Notes: generated from the sequence alone by a model not told the origin. A DNA stretch of 64,000 nucleotides from Stutzerimonas stutzeri (GCA_002387205.1 DGLA01000001.1:172955-236954), one strand, 5' to 3'; shown: positions 43,938 through 53,618, counted from the stretch's first letter. Program-made: numbers and translations.

Positions 43938-44078
43938 ACCGGCGTTCCGAAAATGGCGTCAGGCACCGGCGGAAGACCGCAGGGTAACTGCCGCAATGGC
44001 ACAAGAATGCTGTTCAGAGAGTGCCAGATAGGCAAAGTTCCGAACGGCGCGCCGGCAGACGGCCACGCCGATCAAAGG

Positions 44079-45269
44079 TCAGGCATGGGCGACAGCCGGC
44101 CTGAGCGAATAGGTTTTCAGCTGGTCGGCAAACTCCCGCAGGGACTGGATACCGCTGGCCTCGGCGTCCTGCACCCATTGCTTGATTGCCGCCAGCATCT
44201 CGTGACCGTTGGCGCTGGTGCGCGTCCAGATCTGCTGCAGCGCCAGGCGCTGTTCGTAGATCACCCGCAGCGACTGGCTCTGCTCCAGTATCACTGCTAT
44301 GCGGGCCTGCTGATCCTGCTGCAGCAGGCTCGGCTCGCGGGACAGCAGGCCCTTGGCGCGGTGAAACTGATGGCGCACCGAGGCATCGGCGCGCTGCAGC
44401 TCCAGCTGCACCAATGGCTTGATCACCTGCTTGCGGTACTGCGCCATGATCTGGAAACGGTTGTTGAGAATGGCCATGGCGCTGTCCATGTCCAGCTGGT
44501 GCTTGGCCTCAATGCGATGGGCGATGGGTGCAGTGCGGTTCACCCTGGCCAGCCCCAGCAGGCTGAACAGCTTGATCCAGGCCCAACCCATGTCGAACTC
44601 CCACTTGCGCACCGACAACTTGGCCGAGTTCGGGTAGGTGTGGTGATTGTTGTGCAACTCCTCACCGCCGATGAGGATGCCCCAGGGCATCAGATTGGTA
44701 GCCGCGTCGCGGCACTCGAAGTTGCGGTAGCCCACCGCGTGGCCCAGGCCATTCACCACCCCGGCTGCCCATAGCGGAATCCAGATCATCTGCACCGCCC
44801 AGACGCTCAGGCCAATGATGCCGAACAGCGCCAGGTCAAGGCCCAGCATGAGCACGATGCCAAGGTTGGGAAAGCGTGAGTACAGGTTGCGTTCGATCCA
44901 GTCATCCGGGCAGTTCTTGCCGTAGATGCGCAGGGTTTCTTCGTTCCTGGCTTCCTCCATATACAGCTCGGCGCCGCGCCGCAGCACCGTTCCCAGGCCT
45001 TTCTGCACCGGGCTGTGCGGGTCTTCGGGCGTTTCGCACTTGGCGTGGTGCTTGCGGTGGATGGCGGTCCACTCACGGGTGTTCATCGCCGTGGTCAGCC
45101 ACAGCCAGAAGCGGAAAAAGTGTTTGAGGCCACCGTTGAGATCGAGCGAACGATGCGCCGAATAACGATGGAGATAGACGGTAACCGCAACGATGGTGAC
45201 ATGGGTCAGAAGCAGTGTGGCCAGGACCACTTGCCAGGCGGAAAGGTCTAGGAAACCGGTGTACCACAT
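44079..45269 (-). CDS. desA: Delta-9 fatty acid desaturase (DesA-like)
   Basis: A 396-residue membrane di-iron desaturase. Its three His boxes are HRYSAH (residues 34-39), HRKHH (about 71) and HNNHH (about 206), with an extra His in GLGHAVGYRNFE. Four hydrophobic segments flank them. The C-terminal 130 residues are helical and soluble. In P. aeruginosa two such enzymes exist: DesA acts on phospholipid acyl chains and DesB on acyl-CoA. I favour DesA because that gene lies near aguA and spu there; sequence alone does not settle it. An 18-bp palindrome lies 30 bp upstream of the start. Confidence 0.85.
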   Translation of the reverse strand: MWYTGFLDLSAWQVVLATLLLTHVTIVAVTVYLHRYSAHRSLDLNGGLKHFFRFWLWLTTAMNTREWTAIHRKHHAKCETPEDPHSPVQKGLGTVLRRGAELYMEEARNEETLRIYGKNCPDDWIERNLYSRFPNLGIVLMLGLDLALFGIIGLSVWAVQMIWIPLWAAGVVNGLGHAVGYRNFECRDAATNLMPWGILIGGEELHNNHHTYPNSAKLSVRKWEFDMGWAWIKLFSLLGLARVNRTAPIAHRIEAKHQLDMDSAMAILNNRFQIMAQYRKQVIKPLVQLELQRADASVRHQFHRAKGLLSREPSLLQQDQQARIAVILEQSQSLRVIYEQRLALQQIWTRTSANGHEMLAAIKQWVQDAEASGIQSLREFADQLKTYSLRPAVAHA

Positions 45270-45298
45270 AGTGTCGCTGCCTCGCGGTGTAGAGTCCC

Positions 45299-45316
45299 GG
45301 TCCGCAGATGCGGACC
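45299..45316 (-). promoter_or_regulatory. Palindrome over the likely desaturase transcription start
   Basis: GGTCCGCA-GA-TGCGGACC, with perfect 8-bp arms, lies 30-47 bp upstream of the desaturase ATG. On the minus strand GATAAT (45329-45324) stands just before it, placing the palindrome at about +1 to +20. This would suit a TetR-type repressor operator or a leader hairpin. Confidence 0.45.
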
Positions 45317-45553
45317 TGATGGCATTATCTACCTCTGCCGGTCTGATACGCCGCCGTCTGTCGTTCTTGGTTTCTTTTTCGTTTCAGGGTCTGACAGAAA
45401 TACCCTGCACGGCCGATATCCAAGCAACCTCAACACCGGCCTGATCTATATCATTGGGCCATTACCCGCTCTGCCCTCTCGTGGGAACTGCCGGAACCAC
45501 CGGCCTGCAAAGCACAACGTTGTAAGCCAAAGCAGCATGGTGTCCGTAACCTG

Positions 45554-48505
45554 ATGAAAACCCACTCTCGCGCCACCGTCCCCCACTGGATTCTTGGCAT
45601 TGGCAGCCTGCTTCTTGTCCTGCTGTTCGGCGGCCTGGCATTGAAGGACCGTCAGGCACGCGATGCCGTCTGGCGACTGCAGACCGAGCAACAGGGCGAA
45701 CTTCAGGTCCTGGCCCTGCGCAGCGCCCAGCAGGGGCTGGAAGAGCAGGCACGGCTGATCGCCAGTACCCTGGGCGCCAGCCCGGACACCCTTCGGCTGG
45801 TCCGCCAGGCAGACCGCGCCGTGCGGGCCGGGGCCCAGTGGGACGGCCCCCGGCTGAGCCTGATCCGCCAGCGACTGGTCAGTTCGCTCACCCCGACCTG
45901 GACCACCATGCAGGCTCATGGTGCCCTGCAGCTGCAGCTGTACCTGGGCAAAGCCGGGGTCACACTGCTGCGCATGCATGCTCCTGACGCCTATGGTGAT
46001 GCGGTCGCTGATAGCCGGCCGCTGCTGTACAAGGCGCTGAACCACGGCCAAAGCGTCTCCGGGCTGGATGTGGGCCAGCACAGTGCAGGCAACCGGGCCA
46101 TCGTGCCCATCCGCGCCAGCAGCAGCGCCGAAAGCGAAGTGATCGGCGCGCTCGAGGTCGGATTCGGCATTCTTCCGGACCTGGACGAACTGGGCAGCCA
46201 GCTCAATGCCGGGCTGGGCCTGCTGGTCAATCGCGATGCGCTCGAGGAGGTGCTCTGGGAGCACCCGGTGGGCATCGAGCTGCAGGGCCTGCCCGGCTGG
46301 CTGCTTGACAGCCACTCGGCGCCACAGATCCTGCAATGGGCGCAGCAGCAATCGCTGCCACCGCCTGAATCCGGCCAGGCCCTGCGCCTGCTCGAATCGG
46401 CCGGGCACAGCTTTCTGCTCAACCAGATTCCGCTGCACGATGCCAGGGCCGACCACCGTCCAGCGCATGCGCCCATGGCCGTTGCGCTGGCCTGGCGCGA
46501 CATCACCCTGGCACTGGATGAGCAGCGCCTGGCTGAGCGGCGGATGCTGGCCAAATGGGGGCTGGCCTGGCTGACGGCCGAAGTGCTGTTGCTGATACTG
46601 GCCTACCTGCTGCAACGCCGCGGCATAGTCCAGCGCATCCATCGTGTTCGTTCGATGCAGCAGGCGCGCCATCGCAAGCGCCTGCTCGAACGGGGCCAGA
46701 AAATCGCCAGCCTGCTGCCCGGGATGGTCTACCAGCTCAAACGATCGCCGGACGGCGCCTACAGCTTTCTCTACGCCAGCGAAGGATCACGCGAGCTGTA
46801 TGGGATCAATCCCGAGCAGCTCATCGACGATGCGACCATTGCCTTTGCCGCGGTGTACGACCCAGACCGTCCGAACCTGCGAGAGGCAATCGATCGCTCG
46901 GCAGCGAACCTGGGCAGCGGTTCGACACGCTACCGGATCAATCACCGGCACAAGGGCCTGATCTGGGTCGAGGTACGCGCAACCGCCGAGCGGCTGCGTG
47001 ACGGCTCCATCCTGTGGCACGGGTTCATTGCCGACATCACGCCACTGATGAGCACGGCTATTGCGCTGGGCGAAAGCGAAAGCCGATTCCGCAGCATGGT
47101 CAGCAACCTGCCCGGCGCCGTCTACCGGCGTGGCAACGACCCCGAACGCACAATCGGCTACCTCAGCGACGGCATCGAGCGCCTGACGGGCTACCCGGCC
47201 AGCGACTTCGTTGCACCCGGCACACGCCCGTACTGCAGCCTGATCCACCCGGACGACCAGGCCTGCCTGCAGGGCGACGGCGCGGATCAGTTCGAGCGCA
47301 CCTACCGGCTGATCGACGCCCACGGCGAAACGCTATGGGTACAGGAAATCGGCCGTGCGCTACGCGACGAGAACGGCCGATTGCAGTGGTACGACGGGTT
47401 CATCTGGGACATTACCGCCCGCACCCTCGCCGAGCGGGAGGCTGTCGAGCGCGAACGCTATGTGCGCCTGCTGATCGCCAATGTCGCCGACGCCATCATC
47501 ATCATCAACCAGCAGGGCCTGATCGAAACCTTCAACCATGCCGCCGAGCGGACCTTTGGCTACCGCGAAGAGGAAGTGCTCGGGCGCAACCTGTCGATGC
47601 TCATGCCCGAACCCCACCGCGCTGCACATGATGACTACCTGGAGGCCTATGGGCGGCGCGGCGTTGCCCGCAGCCTGGAGCAGAACCGTGAACTGCAGGC
47701 CGTACACCGGAATGGTGAACGCTTCACCATCGAACTGCGCGTGTCGGAAATCAGCCACCGCGGCGAACGCAAGTTCATCGGCCTGGTGCGCGACATCACC
47801 GAGCGCAAGCGCATCGAACAGATGAAAAGCGAATTCGTCTCCATCGTCAGCCATGAGCTGCGCACGCCACTGACATCGATTTCCGGGGCGCTGGGACTGA
47901 TTACTGGTGGAGCTACCGGCGAGGTGCCGCCGGCGCTCGGGCAGATGCTCGATATTGCGCACCAGAACAGCCAGCGCCTGGGCCTGCTGATCGACGATCT
48001 GCTGGACATGGAAAGGCTGATCGCCGGCAAGATGGCCTTCCGTCTGCGCGTCCAGCCTCTGCCGCCGTTGCTCGAAGACGCGCTTCGTGCAAACCAGGGA
48101 TACGCCGACAAATATCGAGTGCGCTTCGAACTGGGCGAGCAGGTGGCCGTCCAGGTGCGGGTCGATGAGCATCGCCTGCAGCAAGTACTGGCCAATCTGC
48201 TATCCAACGCAGCGAAATTCTCGCCAGCCGGCGAGGCCGTCATCCTCAGCAGCTGCCGCCGGGGCGATCAGGTGCGCGTCAGCGTCCGCGACCGTGGCCC
48301 GGGCATCCCGCAAGCGTTTCGCCAGCGGATTTTCCAGAAGTTTTCCCAGGCCGACTCCTCCGATACCCGCCACAAGGGCGGCACCGGCCTTGGTCTGGCG
48401 ATCAGCAAGGAGCTGGTCGAGCGCATGCACGGGTGCATCGGTTTCGACTCCGAACCGGGGCTGGGCGCCTGCTTCTGGTTCGAATTGCCTGCTCGCGAGG
48501 GGTGA
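45554..48505 (+). CDS. Sensor histidine kinase, periplasmic sensor plus three PAS domains
   Basis: A 983-residue membrane kinase. Helix 1 is WILGIGSLLLVLLFGGLAL (12-30) and helix 2 AWLTAEVLLLILAYLL (about 336-352). The ~300 residues between are periplasmic and look like a double-Cache sensor (inference). Three PAS domains follow (about 375-500, 515-630, 640-755). The HisKA phosphosite is VSHELRTPLTSISGALGL (His about 767); HATPase has LANLLSNAAKFSP, DRGPGIP and GGTGLGLAISKEL. It ends without a receiver. No good Shine-Dalgarno is seen before the ATG. First of ten co-oriented genes; its kinase core is closely similar to that of the gene at 49036. Confidence 0.88.
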   Translation: MKTHSRATVPHWILGIGSLLLVLLFGGLALKDRQARDAVWRLQTEQQGELQVLALRSAQQGLEEQARLIASTLGASPDTLRLVRQADRAVRAGAQWDGPRLSLIRQRLVSSLTPTWTTMQAHGALQLQLYLGKAGVTLLRMHAPDAYGDAVADSRPLLYKALNHGQSVSGLDVGQHSAGNRAIVPIRASSSAESEVIGALEVGFGILPDLDELGSQLNAGLGLLVNRDALEEVLWEHPVGIELQGLPGWLLDSHSAPQILQWAQQQSLPPPESGQALRLLESAGHSFLLNQIPLHDARADHRPAHAPMAVALAWRDITLALDEQRLAERRMLAKWGLAWLTAEVLLLILAYLLQRRGIVQRIHRVRSMQQARHRKRLLERGQKIASLLPGMVYQLKRSPDGAYSFLYASEGSRELYGINPEQLIDDATIAFAAVYDPDRPNLREAIDRSAANLGSGSTRYRINHRHKGLIWVEVRATAERLRDGSILWHGFIADITPLMSTAIALGESESRFRSMVSNLPGAVYRRGNDPERTIGYLSDGIERLTGYPASDFVAPGTRPYCSLIHPDDQACLQGDGADQFERTYRLIDAHGETLWVQEIGRALRDENGRLQWYDGFIWDITARTLAEREAVERERYVRLLIANVADAIIIINQQGLIETFNHAAERTFGYREEEVLGRNLSMLMPEPHRAAHDDYLEAYGRRGVARSLEQNRELQAVHRNGERFTIELRVSEISHRGERKFIGLVRDITERKRIEQMKSEFVSIVSHELRTPLTSISGALGLITGGATGEVPPALGQMLDIAHQNSQRLGLLIDDLLDMERLIAGKMAFRLRVQPLPPLLEDALRANQGYADKYRVRFELGEQVAVQVRVDEHRLQQVLANLLSNAAKFSPAGEAVILSSCRRGDQVRVSVRDRGPGIPQAFRQRIFQKFSQADSSDTRHKGGTGLGLAISKELVERMHGCIGFDSEPGLGACFWFELPAREG

Positions 48506-48605
48506 TGAAGGTCTATCTTGAAAAAGTGCCGGGCCAGCCGGCTGACAAGCTGGCAAACTGCCTGCCTGATCGATCGCAGCGTGCATTGGCCGACGGAGAC
48601 ACCCC

Positions 48606-48992
48606 ATGACCGAGTTGAAACGGATACTTCACGTCGAGGACGATCCGTCCATTCAAGCGGTGGCCAAACTCGCGCTGGAAGCCATCGGCGGCTACCAGGT
48701 GCTGTCGTGCTCATCCGGTCAGCAGGCGTTGGAGGAGGTCCAGGGGTTCGCTCCGCACTTCATCCTCCTGGATGTCATGATGCCGGGGATGGGCGGGCCT
48801 GAGACACTGCTCAGGCTGGCCGAGCGCATCGACCTGACAGAGGTGCCGGTCGCCTTCATGACCGCAAAGGTGCAGCCAGGCGAAATCGACCATCTGCGCA
48901 AACTTGGCGCCCGCGACGTGATCATCAAACCATTCGACCCGATGCGCCTGGCCGGCCAGATCCAGGCGATCTGGGATGCCGGCAGCGAGTAG
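48606..48992 (+). CDS. Single-domain response regulator (CheY-like)
   Basis: A 128-residue receiver with no output domain. Acidic pair EDD in RILHVEDDPSIQ (residues 11-13), phospho-Asp in HFILLDVMMPGMGG (about 58), Thr in AFMTAKV and Lys in VIIKPFDPMRL. CGGAGAC lies 8 bases before the ATG. It sits 100 bp after the first kinase, its likely partner, and resembles the receiver at 51429. Probably passes phosphate along a relay or works by protein contact. Confidence 0.9.
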   Translation: MTELKRILHVEDDPSIQAVAKLALEAIGGYQVLSCSSGQQALEEVQGFAPHFILLDVMMPGMGGPETLLRLAERIDLTEVPVAFMTAKVQPGEIDHLRKLGARDVIIKPFDPMRLAGQIQAIWDAGSE

Positions 48993-49035
48993 CAATCGAT
49001 GGCCTTCCCAACCTCAGCGAAGCAGGTCAGCTAGC

Positions 49036-51432
49036 ATGGAGCCCAGAGCGCCGGCGCCGGCGCCTTCCCGCGAACTGTCCCGCCTCGCCGCGCTGCTGCG
49101 CTACGAGATCCTCGACACGCCAGATGAGTCGGCCTTCAACGACTTCACCCACCTGGCCGCGGATATCTGCAACACGCCCATCGCCCTGATCTCGCTGGTG
49201 GACGACCATCGTCAGTGGTTCAAGAGCCGGCTGGGCCTGGAGGTCAGCGAAACCCCCCGCGACATTTCCTTTTGCGCCCACACCATCGAAGGCCAGGACA
49301 TCTTCGAGGTCAACGACGCGTTGCAGGACCCGCGCTTCCAGAACAATCCTCTGGTTACCGAAGGGCCGCACATCCGTTTCTATGCCGGCGCGCCGCTGAC
49401 CACGCCGGATGGCTACAACCTGGGCACGCTCTGCGTGATCGACCGCCAGCCACGGCGCCTCTCGCCCGCCCAGCGCGACGCGCTGACCCGCCTCAGCCGA
49501 CAAATCATGCGCCTGTTCGAGGAACGCCTGCAGGCGCACCGTTACGCCGAGCAGGCGGCGATGCAGCAGGCCCTGCTCAACAGCGCAGCGAGTGCCATGC
49601 TGGTTACCTCGGCAGAGGGATTCATCACCGGCGTCAACCCTACTGCCGAGCGCCTGTTCGGCTATCCCGAATCAATGCTGCTGGGGCAGGCGCTGACCTC
49701 GGCCCTGTTCCCTCAGGATGCCCTGGCACGCCGCGCCGCGATCCTCAGCAACGAGCTCGACGAAACCGTGGAGCCCTGCTTCGGCGTGCTCACTGCACCG
49801 CTGATCGAGGGGCGCCGCGAGATGCGCGAGTGGCGACTGCTGCACCGCAACGGCGGGCAAGTGCCCGTACTGTTGAACGTCTCGGCCATTCACGACGAGC
49901 ATCAGCTGCTGCGCGGCTATGTCGTGAGCGCCTACGATCTGGCGCATCAGGAACACCTTCAGCTGCGCCTGCAACAGATCGCCGCGCAAGTCCCGGGCAT
50001 GCTCTTCCAGTTCTGCTGGCGGCCGGACGGCAACAGTTCCTTCCCCTACGTCAGCGAAGGGGTGCAGGACATCTACGGCCTCAGCCCCACGGAGATGGCG
50101 CCAAGCATCGGCCTGATCTACGCCAAGATTCACCTGGAAGACCGTACCCGGGTGCTGGCCAGCATTCGCCAGGCGGCAACCACCCTGACACCCTGGCACC
50201 TTGAACACCGTATCGAGCACCCGCGCAAGGGCCTGATCTGGGTCGAGGCACGCGCCACCCCCATGCGCCAGGCCGACGGCTCGGTACTCTGGCACGGGCT
50301 GGTGACCGACGTCAGCGAGCGCAAGGCCGAACAGGCCGAGCTGGACAAGCAGCAGGAGATGAACCGACGGTTGCTCGAAGCCCTGTCCGAAGCGGTGGTG
50401 GCCTGCGATGCCGAATGCAACCTGACGCTGTTCAACAACGCCGCCCGCCTCTGGCATGGGCTCGACGCCCATCAGATCCCGCCCGAGCAGTGGGCCGAGT
50501 ACTACCGGTTGTTCCATCCTGACGGCACAACCCCATTGAGCATGGACGAAGTGCCACTGATGCGAGCGCTGCGTGGCGAGCACATCCGCAACGTCGAGCT
50601 GACGATCGTCGTCAACGGCACCATCCGCTACGTGCTGGCCAATGCCGACCCGATGTACGCCTCCAATGGCCAGCAGAACGGGGCGGTGGTGGTGTTGCAC
50701 GACATCACCGAACGCAAGCAGATCGAAAACCTGCAGCGTGATTTCGTCTCCACCGTCAGCCATGAACTGCGCACCCCGCTGACCTCCATCACCGCCTCGC
50801 TGGGACTGATCTGCGGCGGCGTGATGGGCGAGGTTCCCGAAGAGCTGGGCGAGCTGCTGGACATCGCCCACCAGAACAGCCAGCGGCTCAGCGCCCTGAT
50901 CGATGACCTGCTGGATATCGACAAGCTGTACGCCGGCAAGATGCGTTTCGAGCTGGAGTTGCAGCCGCTGCGGCCATTGCTGCAACAGGCCGTGCGCAGC
51001 AACCAGGGCTACGCCGACACCTACCGGGTCAGCATCGAACTGGGCGAGAGCCCGGCGGTGATGGTCAAGGTGGACACCATGCGCCTGCAGCAGGTGCTGA
51101 GCAACCTGCTGTCCAACGCGGCAAAATTCTCGCCGCCGGGCGAATCCATCCATCTATGGGCCGAGCAGCGCGGTGAACATCGCCTGCGTGTCAGCGTCAG
51201 AGATAAAGGGCCCGGTATCGCCGATGCGTTCCGCGAACGGATCTTCAGCAAATTTGCCCAGGCCGACGCCTCCGACACCCGCCAGCAGGGTGGTACCGGG
51301 CTTGGCCTGGCGATCAGCAAGGAGCTTATGGAACATATGGACGGCACGATCGGTTTCGACTCGACGCCAGGTGCAGGCGCCTGCTTCTGGTTCGAACTGC
51401 CTTGCCAGCCTGCCCGTGAGTGGCCACCATGA
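49036..51432 (+). CDS. Cytoplasmic GAF-PAS sensor histidine kinase
   Basis: A 798-residue soluble kinase. The N-terminal GAF domain (about 15-165) begins RLAALLRYEILDTPDESAFN, a type common in phosphorelay kinases. Three PAS domains follow (about 175-290, 310-435, 445-560). HisKA has VSHELRTPLTSITASLGL (His about 576) and HATPase LSNLLSNAAKFSP and GGTGLGLAISKEL. I chose ATG 49036; an ATG at 48976 would overlap the receiver gene. The stretch GLIWVEARATPMRQADGSVL parallels GLIWVEVRATAERLRDGSIL in the first kinase. Its TGA overlaps the next receiver (ATGA). Confidence 0.87.
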   Translation: MEPRAPAPAPSRELSRLAALLRYEILDTPDESAFNDFTHLAADICNTPIALISLVDDHRQWFKSRLGLEVSETPRDISFCAHTIEGQDIFEVNDALQDPRFQNNPLVTEGPHIRFYAGAPLTTPDGYNLGTLCVIDRQPRRLSPAQRDALTRLSRQIMRLFEERLQAHRYAEQAAMQQALLNSAASAMLVTSAEGFITGVNPTAERLFGYPESMLLGQALTSALFPQDALARRAAILSNELDETVEPCFGVLTAPLIEGRREMREWRLLHRNGGQVPVLLNVSAIHDEHQLLRGYVVSAYDLAHQEHLQLRLQQIAAQVPGMLFQFCWRPDGNSSFPYVSEGVQDIYGLSPTEMAPSIGLIYAKIHLEDRTRVLASIRQAATTLTPWHLEHRIEHPRKGLIWVEARATPMRQADGSVLWHGLVTDVSERKAEQAELDKQQEMNRRLLEALSEAVVACDAECNLTLFNNAARLWHGLDAHQIPPEQWAEYYRLFHPDGTTPLSMDEVPLMRALRGEHIRNVELTIVVNGTIRYVLANADPMYASNGQQNGAVVVLHDITERKQIENLQRDFVSTVSHELRTPLTSITASLGLICGGVMGEVPEELGELLDIAHQNSQRLSALIDDLLDIDKLYAGKMRFELELQPLRPLLQQAVRSNQGYADTYRVSIELGESPAVMVKVDTMRLQQVLSNLLSNAAKFSPPGESIHLWAEQRGEHRLRVSVRDKGPGIADAFRERIFSKFAQADASDTRQQGGTGLGLAISKELMEHMDGTIGFDSTPGAGACFWFELPCQPAREWPP

Positions 51433-51815
51433 GCCCTCTCAAGCGGATCCTGCACGTCGAGGATGTTCCCTCGATCCAGGTCGTGACGCGCGTGGCTCTG
51501 GAGAAGCTCGGTGGTTTCGAGGTACTGAGCTGCTCCTCGGGGCAACAGGCGCTGGCAGAGGTGCAGGCCTTTGCTCCCGACATGATACTTCTGGACGTCA
51601 TGCTGCCGCAGATGGATGGCCTCGAGCTGCTGCGCCAGTTGTCAGGCCTGGTGGACCTGCAACAGACACCCGTGGTGCTGTTGACCGGTCAACAGCCGCC
51701 GGACGATCTTGCTGCATTGCGCCAGCTGGGAGTACGCAGGCTGCTGCACAAGCCCTTCGACCCGCTGCAACTGGCCGCACAACTGAGCGAGATATGGGAT
51801 ACCACTTATGATTGA
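51429..51815 (+). CDS. Single-domain response regulator (CheY-like), second copy
   Basis: A 128-residue receiver. Acidic pocket in RILHVEDVPSIQ (ED retained, third position V), phospho-Asp in DMILLDVMLPQMDG, Thr in VLLTGQQ, Lys in LLHKPFDPLQL. Start ATG overlaps the kinase TGA; a GTG nine bases earlier is possible. It overlaps the next gene by 8 bp. Close to the receiver at 48606 (HVEDxPSIQ, LSCSSGQQAL shared), so the kinase-receiver pair seems duplicated. Confidence 0.9.
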   Translation: MSPLKRILHVEDVPSIQVVTRVALEKLGGFEVLSCSSGQQALAEVQAFAPDMILLDVMLPQMDGLELLRQLSGLVDLQQTPVVLLTGQQPPDDLAALRQLGVRRLLHKPFDPLQLAAQLSEIWDTTYD

Positions 51816-53448
51816 TGGCAGCGGCGCCGAGCTGCAAAGCCAACTGCATGCGTTGACCGAACGATTCACCGAGCGCCTCCAGGAGGAATTGCCGGCACTG
51901 GCTGCGCTCGCCGAGCAGCTGCCAAGGAGCCGGACAGGTGAACAGCGTCGTCAGCGGGTGATCGAGCTCCGCGAGCGCCTGCACCGGCTCGCCGGCACCG
52001 CTGGCACCTTTGGCTTCACCGCGCTCGGCCAGCAATCGCGACTGCTGGAACGGCGGGCGGACCGCTGGCTGGACGCAACAAAGCCCAGCGGCCAGGCGCT
52101 TGATGAGCTCGCTCAGGCGATCGGCCAGTGGACAGACGGGGCGCTGGGCGGCGTCCAGCCGCCGGAGCAGGCCCAGCTGGCCGATAGCCAGGAACAGCGA
52201 CCAGCCGATTGCCGGGTGTACCTGCTCGAAAGCGATCCGCTGGCCGGCCGGGAGATGTGCCAGACACTCAGCAACTTTGGTTACGAAGTGCTGCTGTTCC
52301 CCAGCATTCCCCTGCTGCAGACGGCCCTGGATGGCCAGTTGCCGGACGCCTTGATCGTCAGCCAGCACACTGGCGAACTGCAGGGGGTGAGCGAACTGCA
52401 GCAGAAACTGGAGACGCCACTGCCGCTGCTGGTGATCAGCCAGCATCTGGACTTCGACAGCCAGCTGGCTGCCGTACGCGCCGGCGCCCAGGGGTATTTC
52501 ACCCGGCCCGTGGACATCACCGGGCTGGAAAACAGCCTTGAGCAATGCCTCAACCTGCAGCTCAGCGAGCCATACCGGATCCTCATCATCGACGATGATG
52601 CCGACCTCGCCGCGCGTTACAGCCTGGTGCTGCGCAACTCGCAGATGCTCGTGCAGACCCTGAACGATCCGTGCGAGCTGTTCGAGACGATGCACAGCTT
52701 CAACCCCGAAGTACTGCTGCTGGACGTCAACATGCCAGGCTGTTCCGGGCCGGAGCTGGCGCAGATGATCCGGTTGAACAGCGAGTGGCTGCGGGTAACC
52801 ATCATCTACCTGTCGGCCGAGACCGACATCAACCGGCAGATGGCCGCCCTGCTCAAGGCCGGCGACGATTTCATCACCAAACCGATCAGTGACAACGCGC
52901 TGATCGCGGCGGTGTTTTCTCATGCCAAGCGCGCCCGCTCGCTGAGCATGGCACTGGCCCGCGACAGCCTTACCGGCCTGCTCAAGCATGCCGACATCAA
53001 GGAGCAGGTGGCGCTTGAAGTGCAGCGAGCGCAGCGCACCGGCCAGCCAGCCAGCGTGGTCATGCTCGACCTCGACCATTTCAAGCAGGTCAACGACCGG
53101 TATGGCCACGCCGCCGGTGACAACGTGATTCGCTCGCTGGCCAACCTGCTGCGCCAGCGCTTGCGCCGCGTCGACAGCCTGGGTCGCTACGGCGGTGAGG
53201 AATTCGTCGCGGTATTGCCCAACTGCACCGCCGAGCAGGCCAGGCAGGTCTTCGACGAAATTCGACTGCGCTTCGCCGCCCTCAGCTTCAATGCCGGCGC
53301 ACGCAGCTTCAGCGTCTCCCTCAGTGCCGGGATCAGCGAGACCGACGGTCATACCGCCCCTGGCATGCTGCTCGAGCAGGCTGACCAGGCCCTGTACGTC
53401 GCCAAGCACAACGGTCGCAACCAGGTCCGGATCGCTGAGCCGCGCTGA
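51808..53448 (+). CDS. HPt-REC-REC-GGDEF diguanylate cyclase
   Basis: A 546-residue phosphorelay output protein. HPt domain (1-110) with phospho-His in RERLHRLAGTAGTFGF (about 58). The first receiver (about 133-250) is degenerate: the Asp strand reads DALIVSQHTGE, so it lacks a phosphoacceptor. The second (about 255-370) is intact (ILIIDDDADLA, VLLLDVNMPG, Lys in FITKPIS). The GGDEF domain is active-looking (GRYGGEEFVAVLPN, about 460) with an I-site RRVD five residues before it. It joins phosphotransfer and c-di-GMP synthesis in one chain and could receive phosphate from the receivers and kinases around it. Confidence 0.9.
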   Translation: MIDGSGAELQSQLHALTERFTERLQEELPALAALAEQLPRSRTGEQRRQRVIELRERLHRLAGTAGTFGFTALGQQSRLLERRADRWLDATKPSGQALDELAQAIGQWTDGALGGVQPPEQAQLADSQEQRPADCRVYLLESDPLAGREMCQTLSNFGYEVLLFPSIPLLQTALDGQLPDALIVSQHTGELQGVSELQQKLETPLPLLVISQHLDFDSQLAAVRAGAQGYFTRPVDITGLENSLEQCLNLQLSEPYRILIIDDDADLAARYSLVLRNSQMLVQTLNDPCELFETMHSFNPEVLLLDVNMPGCSGPELAQMIRLNSEWLRVTIIYLSAETDINRQMAALLKAGDDFITKPISDNALIAAVFSHAKRARSLSMALARDSLTGLLKHADIKEQVALEVQRAQRTGQPASVVMLDLDHFKQVNDRYGHAAGDNVIRSLANLLRQRLRRVDSLGRYGGEEFVAVLPNCTAEQARQVFDEIRLRFAALSFNAGARSFSVSLSAGISETDGHTAPGMLLEQADQALYVAKHNGRNQVRIAEPR

Positions 53449-53618
53449 GCGCTTTGTCGGACAAACCCCAGGCGAACCGCTGCGTCATCTTCGACTCCAA
53501 CTACACTGCATCAAGCCCGGCGAGCAAAGCTGCAGGTCTCAGGCCTGCAGTTCAGGGCGACAAGAGCCTGAGCCTGCATCGCTGCCAGTGCCATTCAGCC
53601 GGCTGAAGGAGTTCCGGT

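Noticed and set aside
43995..44010. Sigma-54 promoter TGGCACAAGAATGCT
   Set aside because: Spacing between GG and GC is one base short and it points away from both flanking genes.
51598..53409. 603-codon open frame opposite the HPt-REC-REC-GGDEF gene
   Set aside because: No recognisable domain; codon-position GC follows the plus-strand gene.
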